Positions 17,740-21,968 of a stretch of 21,968 nucleotides of DNA are shown here, piece after piece; position 1 is the first letter of the stretch, and each line of letters opens with the position of its first letter. Below the pieces are notes generated by a model. It saw only the letters and a list, made by a program, of their open reading frames with translations, was not told the origin of the DNA and did no database searches. The stretch comes from an uncultured Caulobacteraceae bacterium (lineage in GTDB: Bacteria; Pseudomonadota; Alphaproteobacteria; Caulobacterales; Caulobacteraceae): NCBI GenBank assembly GCA_946480495.1, contig CAMLKO010000003.1, forward strand, positions 1 to 21,968. The letters are read 5' to 3'. Position numbers and translations under genes: made by a program.

Positions 17740-20012
17740 CCGTCGATCGGCTCCTCGTAGGCCGCCATCAGCGCCATGTTGAGGATGCGCGAGACCGAGG
17801 CCGACAGCGGCGCGATCTGAACGGCCTTGGACAGGCCAAGCAGGATCGGGCCGATCACGGTGGCGTTGCCCAGCGACTGCACCAGCTTGGTGGAGATCGA
17901 GGCCGAGTGGATGGCCGGCATGATCAGGATGTTGGCCGGCCCCGTCAGGCGCATGAACGGGAAGTTGCCCCGCCGCTCGGGCTCCAGCGCCAGCTCGGGC
18001 GGCATCTCGCCTTCGTACTCGAAGTCGACGTCCATCATGTCGAGCGTGGCGACCGCCTCACGCATCTTTTCGGCGCGCTCGCCCATGGGGTTGCCGAAGG
18101 TCGAGTAGCTCATGAAGGCCACGCGCGGGGTGAAGCCCAGCCGCTTGACCGCGCTGGCCGCCTCGCAGGCGATCTCGACGACGTCCTGGGCCTCCGGCAT
18201 CTCGGTGACGTTGGTGTCGGCGATGAAGATGGTCCGGCCGCGCGTCAGCAGGACCGACATGCCGATGATCCGCCCGCCCGGCGCCGGATCGATCACCCGC
18301 AGGATCTCCTCCAGCGACTGGTCGAAGCTGCGCGTCACGCCCGTGACCATGCCGTCGGCATGGCCCATGGCCACCATGGAGGCGGCAAACGAGTTGCGGT
18401 CCTGATTGATCAGCCGCTGGACGTCGCGCTTCAGGTAACCCTCGCGCTGCACCCGCTCGTACAGCCGCTCGACGTAGTCGGGGTTACGGTCGGAGAGCCG
18501 CGCGTTGATGATCTCCAGCTTCACGTCGTCCGGGTCGAGGCCGACGAGGCGCATGTTGGAATGCACCAGCTCCTCGCGCCCGACCAGGACGGCTTCGCCG
18601 AGCCCCTGCGTCTGGAAGGCGTAGGCCGCGCGGATCACGCTCGGCTCCTCACCCTCGGCGAAGACGATCCGCTTCTTGGCCTTGCTCATTACCGAGCCGG
18701 AGATTTTCTGCAGGAAGGCCGCCGTCGGATCGAGCCGCTGCGCCAGGCTGGCCCGATAGGCCGTCATGTCCTCGATCGGCCGGCGCGCCACGCCCGTGTC
18801 CATCGCCGCCTGCGCCACGAACGGCGGCACGTACCAGATCAGGCGGGGATCGAAGGGGGTGGGGATGATGTACTCGGGCCCGAACTTCAGCTGCCGGCCG
18901 TGATAGGCGGCGGCGACCTCGTCGGGCACGTCCTCGCGCGCGAGCTGGGCCAGCGCGCGGGAGCAGGCGATCTTCATCTCCATGTTCACGCGGCGGGCGC
19001 GCACATCGAGCGCGCCGCGGAAGATGTAGGGGAAGCCCAGCACGTTGTTGACCTGGTTCGGATAGTCCGACCGGCCGGTGGCCACGATGGCGTCGGGCCG
19101 CACGGCCAGCGCCTCTTCGGGCGTGATCTCAGGATCGGGGTTGGCCATGGCGAAGATCAGCGGGGTCGGCCCCATGGTCTTGACCATCTCGGGCGTCAGC
19201 GCGCCCTTCACCGACAGGCCGATGAAGACGTCCGCGCCCACCAGCGCCTCGGCCAGCGTGCGCTTGTCGGTGTCGACGGCGTGGGCGCTCTTCCACTGGT
19301 TCATGGACTCGGTGCGGCCGCGCCACAGCACGCCCTTGGAGTCGACGGCGATGACGTTGTCGTGGCGCACGCCCATCGCCTTGATGAGCTCCAGCGTCGC
19401 GATCCCCGCCGCGCCGGGCCCGTTCAGCACCACCTTCACGTCGGCGATGTCGCGCCCGGTGATCTCGCAGGCGTTGATCAGGCCGGCCGCGGTGATGATC
19501 GCGGTGCCGTGCTGGTCGTCATGGAACACCGGGATGTCGAGCAGCTCCTGCAGCTCGGTCTCGATGCGGAAGCACTCGGGGCTCTTGATGTCCTCGAGAT
19601 TGATGCCGCCGTAGGTCAGGCCGATGTTCTTGACGACGGTGATGATCTCGTCGGGATCGCGGGAGACGATCTCGACGTCCACTGAATCCACGTCGGCGAA
19701 GCGCTTGAAGAGGACCGCCTTGCCCTCCATCACCGGCTTGGCCGCCAGCGCGCCCAGGTCGCCCAGCCCCAGGATCGCGGTGCCGTTGGTGATCACCGCC
19801 ACCAGGTTGCCCTTGGAGGTGTACTCGTAGGCGAGGTCCGGATCCTCGGCGATCTTCAGCACCGGCACGGCCACGCCCGGCGAATAGGCCAGGCTCAGGT
19901 CCCGCTGGGTCGCCATCGGCTTGGTGGCGCGGATGGCCACCTTCCCGGGCGTGGGATAGCGGTGGAAGGCCAGCGCCTCCTCGTCGGTGAATGTGCGTCG
20001 CTCGTCAGTCAT
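17736..20012 (-). CDS. maeB: NADP-type malic enzyme with fused phosphotransacetylase-like domain
   Basis: A 758-aa cytoplasmic enzyme that oxidatively decarboxylates malate to pyruvate and supplies NADPH. The malic enzyme half (~1-430) shows [62 protein letters not shown] and the dinucleotide site [11 protein letters not shown], then [10 protein letters not shown]. The C-terminal half (~440-758) is phosphotransacetylase-like ([32 protein letters not shown]); in this family it is generally regulatory, binding acetyl-CoA rather than acting as a transferase. Length is standard for MaeB. Start ATG 20012 gives [14 protein letters not shown], where the conserved region begins. Its stop shares CTAG with the protease stop. 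A candidate promoter lies about 40 bases upstream. Confidence 0.96.
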   Translation of the reverse strand: MTDERRTFTDEEALAFHRYPTPGKVAIRATKPMATQRDLSLAYSPGVAVPVLKIAEDPDLAYEYTSKGNLVAVITNGTAILGLGDLGALAAKPVMEGKAVLFKRFADVDSVDVEIVSRDPDEIITVVKNIGLTYGGINLEDIKSPECFRIETELQELLDIPVFHDDQHGTAIITAAGLINACEITGRDIADVKVVLNGPGAAGIATLELIKAMGVRHDNVIAVDSKGVLWRGRTESMNQWKSAHAVDTDKRTLAEALVGADVFIGLSVKGALTPEMVKTMGPTPLIFAMANPDPEITPEEALAVRPDAIVATGRSDYPNQVNNVLGFPYIFRGALDVRARRVNMEMKIACSRALAQLAREDVPDEVAAAYHGRQLKFGPEYIIPTPFDPRLIWYVPPFVAQAAMDTGVARRPIEDMTAYRASLAQRLDPTAAFLQKISGSVMSKAKKRIVFAEGEEPSVIRAAYAFQTQGLGEAVLVGREELVHSNMRLVGLDPDDVKLEIINARLSDRNPDYVERLYERVQREGYLKRDVQRLINQDRNSFAASMVAMGHADGMVTGVTRSFDQSLEEILRVIDPAPGGRIIGMSVLLTRGRTIFIADTNVTEMPEAQDVVEIACEAASAVKRLGFTPRVAFMSYSTFGNPMGERAEKMREAVATLDMMDVDFEYEGEMPPELALEPERRGNFPFMRLTGPANILIMPAIHSASISTKLVQSLGNATVIGPILLGLSKAVQIAPLSASVSRILNMALMAAYEEPIDG

Positions 20013-20055
20013 TACGCAGGCGGACTCGGGTTGGGCGCTTCCGGGAAAGGCGGGC

Positions 20056-20084
20056 AAACTAGCGACCGCGCCGGTCCCCCACAA
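20056..20084 (-). promoter_or_regulatory. candidate maeB promoter
   Basis: On the minus strand TTGTGG (20084-20079), a 17-base spacer, then TAGTTT (20061-20056), preceded by GC so the -10 reads GCTAGTTT, similar to the Caulobacter housekeeping pattern GCTANAWC. Predicted start near 20050 leaves a leader of about 38 bases before the maeB ATG. Confidence 0.4.
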
Positions 20085-20116
20085 CCGTGCTTATGGCGGC
20101 GCTTGTTCGCCCGGGA

Positions 20117-20148
20117 TTGACCCGCGCCGCCTAAGTAGGGACTAGAAC
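20117..20148 (+). promoter_or_regulatory. weak candidate dapB promoter elements
   Basis: TTGACC (20117-20122) and ACTAGAAC (20141-20148), the latter matching seven of eight positions of the Caulobacter -10 pattern GCTANAWC. The spacing of 20 bases between hexamers is longer than usual, so only the -10 may be meaningful. Confidence 0.25.
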
Positions 20149-20152
20149 AGGC

Positions 20153-20191
20153 ATGAGCGCGGCCGCAGGACCGCGACTGGGCTGGAGATGA
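20153..20191 (+). CDS. possible 12-codon upstream ORF coupled to dapB
   Basis: ATG 20153 opens a short frame reading MSAAAGPRLGWR that stops with TGA at 20189-20191, overlapping the dapB ATG as ATGA. Its own ribosome binding site is poor, and the best -10 candidate would place transcription start on top of its ATG. It could be a coupling or leader peptide, or chance. Confidence 0.2.
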   Translation: MSAAAGPRLGWR

Positions 20192-20991
20192 GCGTGTTCG
20201 GGTCCGATCAGCGCAAGGTGAAGATCGCCATCGCGGGTGCGCTCGGCCGCATGGGCCAGGCGCTGGTCTCGGCGGTGGAAGCGCGCCCCAATCTCGAGAT
20301 CGTCGCCCGGTTCGACCGCCCCGACGTGACCGGCCCGGGACTGATCCCGCGCGACGAGGCTTTGCGCGCCGCCGACGTCCTCATCGACTTCACCACGCCC
20401 GAGGCCTCGATCGAGCACGCCCAGCTCTGCGCAAAGCGCGGCGTGGCGCTGATCAGCGGCGCCACCGGGCTGACCGGCGACCAGCAGAGCGAGATCGCCA
20501 AGGCCGCCCAGCGCGTGGGCGTCGTGCGCACCAGCAACTTCTCGCTGGGCCTCAACGTCATGCTGGGCCTCGTCGCCCAGGCCGCCGCGCGGCTCGACGC
20601 CGAGACCTGGGACATCGAGATCTTCGAAGCCCACCACCGTCACAAGGTCGATGCGCCTTCGGGCACCGCCCTGATGCTGGGCGAGGCGGCCGCGCGCGGG
20701 CGGGGCATCTCGCTTGGCATGATGAGCCAGCGCGCCCGCGACGGCATCACCGGCGAGCGGCGCGAGGGGACCATCGGCTTTTCGGTGATGCGCGCGGGCG
20801 GCATCGTCGGCGAGCACAGCGTGACCTTCGCCTCGGAGGAGGAGGTGCTGACCTTCTCGCACTCGGCGCGCGACCGGGCCCTCTTCGCGCGCGGCGCGGC
20901 GATGGCGGCCGAATGGATCAATGGCAAGCCCGCCGGACTTTACGACATGCAGGACGTGCTGGGTTTCAGGGACGTAGATGGCGAGCTCTAG
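20188..20991 (+). CDS. dapB: 4-hydroxy-tetrahydrodipicolinate reductase
   Basis: A 267-aa cytoplasmic enzyme of the diaminopimelate/lysine pathway that reduces hydroxy-tetrahydrodipicolinate with NAD(P)H, feeding peptidoglycan. The N-terminal Rossmann site reads IAIAGALGRMGQAL, followed by LIDFTTPEASIEHA, then ISGATGL. The substrate-binding and catalytic block is IEIFEAHHRHKVDAPSGTAL, where the HHxxKxDAPSGT signature is complete, and the C-terminal RAGGIVGEHSVTF block is present. Length is typical. GGAG abuts ATG 20188, whereas a GTG two codons later (20194) lies six bases from GGAG and may be the true start; the protein would differ by two residues. It is followed by an amidase gene that overlaps its 3' end by 14 bases. 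Confidence 0.97.
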   Translation: MSVFGSDQRKVKIAIAGALGRMGQALVSAVEARPNLEIVARFDRPDVTGPGLIPRDEALRAADVLIDFTTPEASIEHAQLCAKRGVALISGATGLTGDQQSEIAKAAQRVGVVRTSNFSLGLNVMLGLVAQAAARLDAETWDIEIFEAHHRHKVDAPSGTALMLGEAAARGRGISLGMMSQRARDGITGERREGTIGFSVMRAGGIVGEHSVTFASEEEVLTFSHSARDRALFARGAAMAAEWINGKPAGLYDMQDVLGFRDVDGEL

Positions 20992-21968
20992 CGACTTCCT
21001 CGACCTCGACGCGACGGGCCAGCTGGAAGCGCTGGCCGCGCGCAAGGTCTCGAGCGTCGAACTGCTGCAGGCCGCCATGGCCCGCCACGAGAAGCTGAAG
21101 GCCCAGGTCAACGCCGTCGTCACCACCGATCCGGAACGGGCGCTGGCCCGGGCCCGCTCGGCCGACGACCAGCGCGGGCGGGGCGAGGCGGTGGGCCCGC
21201 TCGGCGGCCTGCCGATGACGGTCAAGGACACCTTCGACGTCGTCGGAATGCCCGCCTCGTCGGGTCTGCCCGTCTTCCTCGGCCGCGAGGTGCAGGACGC
21301 GCCGGTGGTGGCCCGCGCCAAGGCGGCCGGGGCCGTCGTCTGGGGCAAGACCAACACGCCGGTGATGGCCGGCGACATGCAGACCTACAACGACCTCTAC
21401 GGAACGACGAACAACCCGTGGGACCTGGAACGGACCCCGGGCGGCTCGTCGGGCGGCGCGGCCGCGGCGCTGGCGACCTGCGTCACCCCGCTGGAGATCG
21501 GCTCCGACATCGGCGGCAGCTTGCGTACGCCCGCCAACTTCTGCGGTGTCTTCTCCCACAAGCCGACCTGGGGCCGCATCCCGCAGGCCGGCCACATCCC
21601 GCCCGCGCCCGGCGGCACGGTCGAGCGCGACCTCAACACGATCGGCCCGATGGCGCGTTCGGCCCGCGACCTGCGCCTGCTGTTCCCCATCCTCGACGGC
21701 CGCGAACCCGATCCCGCCGCGCCGGGCGAGAGCCTCAAGGGCCTGCGCGTCGGCCTGTGGATCGAGGACCCCGCCTTCGTCCTCGACACCGAGGTCCGCG
21801 CCGTCGTCGAGGCCTTCGCCGCGCGGCTGGAAGAGGCGGGCGCGGTGGTCGCGCCGATCCGGCCGGTCGACAGCAGGAAACTGTTCGAGTCCTACCTGAT
21901 CCTCCTGCCGCGGGTGCTGAAGGAGGACATGCCGGCCAGGATGCTGAAGGGCATGGCCGCCGTCCGGC
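20978..21968 (+). CDS. amidase-signature family hydrolase (partial, runs off the right edge)
   Basis: 330 codons are present of a family usually 450-500 aa. Amidase-signature enzymes hydrolyse amides through a Ser-cisSer-Lys triad, all visible here: K83 in LPMTVKDTFDV, the cis-Ser in PGGSSGGAAAALA (S157/S158), and the nucleophile S181 in GSDIGGSLRTPA. Spacings fit the family. The substrate is not predictable: the protein could be a general amidase, while GatA is less likely because gatC/gatB are absent nearby. ATG 20978 has AGGGA at five bases and gives MASSSDFLDLDATGQ. It overlaps the dapB stop by 14 bases, implying one transcript and coupled translation. The C-terminus is outside the window. 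Confidence 0.93.
   Translation, partial: MASSSDFLDLDATGQLEALAARKVSSVELLQAAMARHEKLKAQVNAVVTTDPERALARARSADDQRGRGEAVGPLGGLPMTVKDTFDVVGMPASSGLPVFLGREVQDAPVVARAKAAGAVVWGKTNTPVMAGDMQTYNDLYGTTNNPWDLERTPGGSSGGAAAALATCVTPLEIGSDIGGSLRTPANFCGVFSHKPTWGRIPQAGHIPPAPGGTVERDLNTIGPMARSARDLRLLFPILDGREPDPAAPGESLKGLRVGLWIEDPAFVLDTEVRAVVEAFAARLEEAGAVVAPIRPVDSRKLFESYLILLPRVLKEDMPARMLKGMAAVR

Noticed and set aside
17736..20012. Malic enzyme fused to phosphotransacetylase as a novel fusion
   Set aside because: This is the usual architecture of bacterial MaeB.
20978..21968. Reading the amidase as GatA of the Glu-tRNA amidotransferase
   Set aside because: The signature is shared by the whole family, and no gatC or gatB is adjacent; the neighbour is dapB.

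Overview
The window is high-GC DNA (roughly two-thirds G+C by eye) from an alphaproteobacterium, most likely Caulobacterales (Caulobacter/Phenylobacterium type). The basis is a MipZ-family division ATPase, a CpsB/Wza/Wzc/WecA-type exopolysaccharide cluster, an OmpA protein with a polyproline linker, a secreted RTX serralysin, and frequent GTG/TTG starts. The genus call is inference; no rRNA or tRNA gene is present to confirm it.

Region 1 (1-9.1 kb, all minus strand) is an exopolysaccharide operon read right to left: a PHP-type tyrosine phosphatase (CpsB-like), an outer-membrane export lipoprotein (Wza-like), a Wzz/BY-kinase (Wzc-like), an unrecognised 402-aa envelope protein with a helical-repeat-like middle and beta-rich C-terminus, an O-antigen-ligase/Wzy-family membrane protein, a DUF4838 glycosidase-like lipoprotein, a possible 56-aa ORF, and the first codons of another gene at the left edge. 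Several junctions are ATGA, GTGA or TAATG overlaps, so translation is probably coupled. A divergent plus-strand gene (9.3-10.4 kb) encodes a WecA/MraY-family transferase that would start glycan assembly on undecaprenyl phosphate. Its metal-site motif reads GNSGS instead of the usual GDxGS.

Region 2 (10.4-14.9 kb) opens with a strong bidirectional hairpin between the convergent WecA-like and OmpA genes. Then, on the minus strand, come ompA (with 32 consecutive prolines), a 294-bp gap with repeats and a nested hairpin, glutamine-dependent NAD synthetase (nadE), and a MipZ-family ATPase with an Arg/Pro/Trp-rich N-terminal extension.

Region 3 (15.1-17.7 kb, plus) is an 861-aa serralysin-type metalloprotease with RTX blocks, including three about 90-residue repeats. 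It ends tail-to-tail on the malic enzyme gene, and the two stop codons share the palindrome CTAG.

Region 4 (17.7-22 kb) holds maeB (malic enzyme fused to a phosphotransacetylase-like domain, minus), then the divergent dapB, overlapped by an amidase-signature gene that runs off the right edge.

The strongest candidates for something new are the ligase/402-aa protein/DUF4838 trio in the polysaccharide operon, the D-to-N change in the WecA-like enzyme, the small coupled ORF at 41-211, and the extended MipZ-family protein. Nothing here is a defence island, prophage, CRISPR array or insertion sequence.
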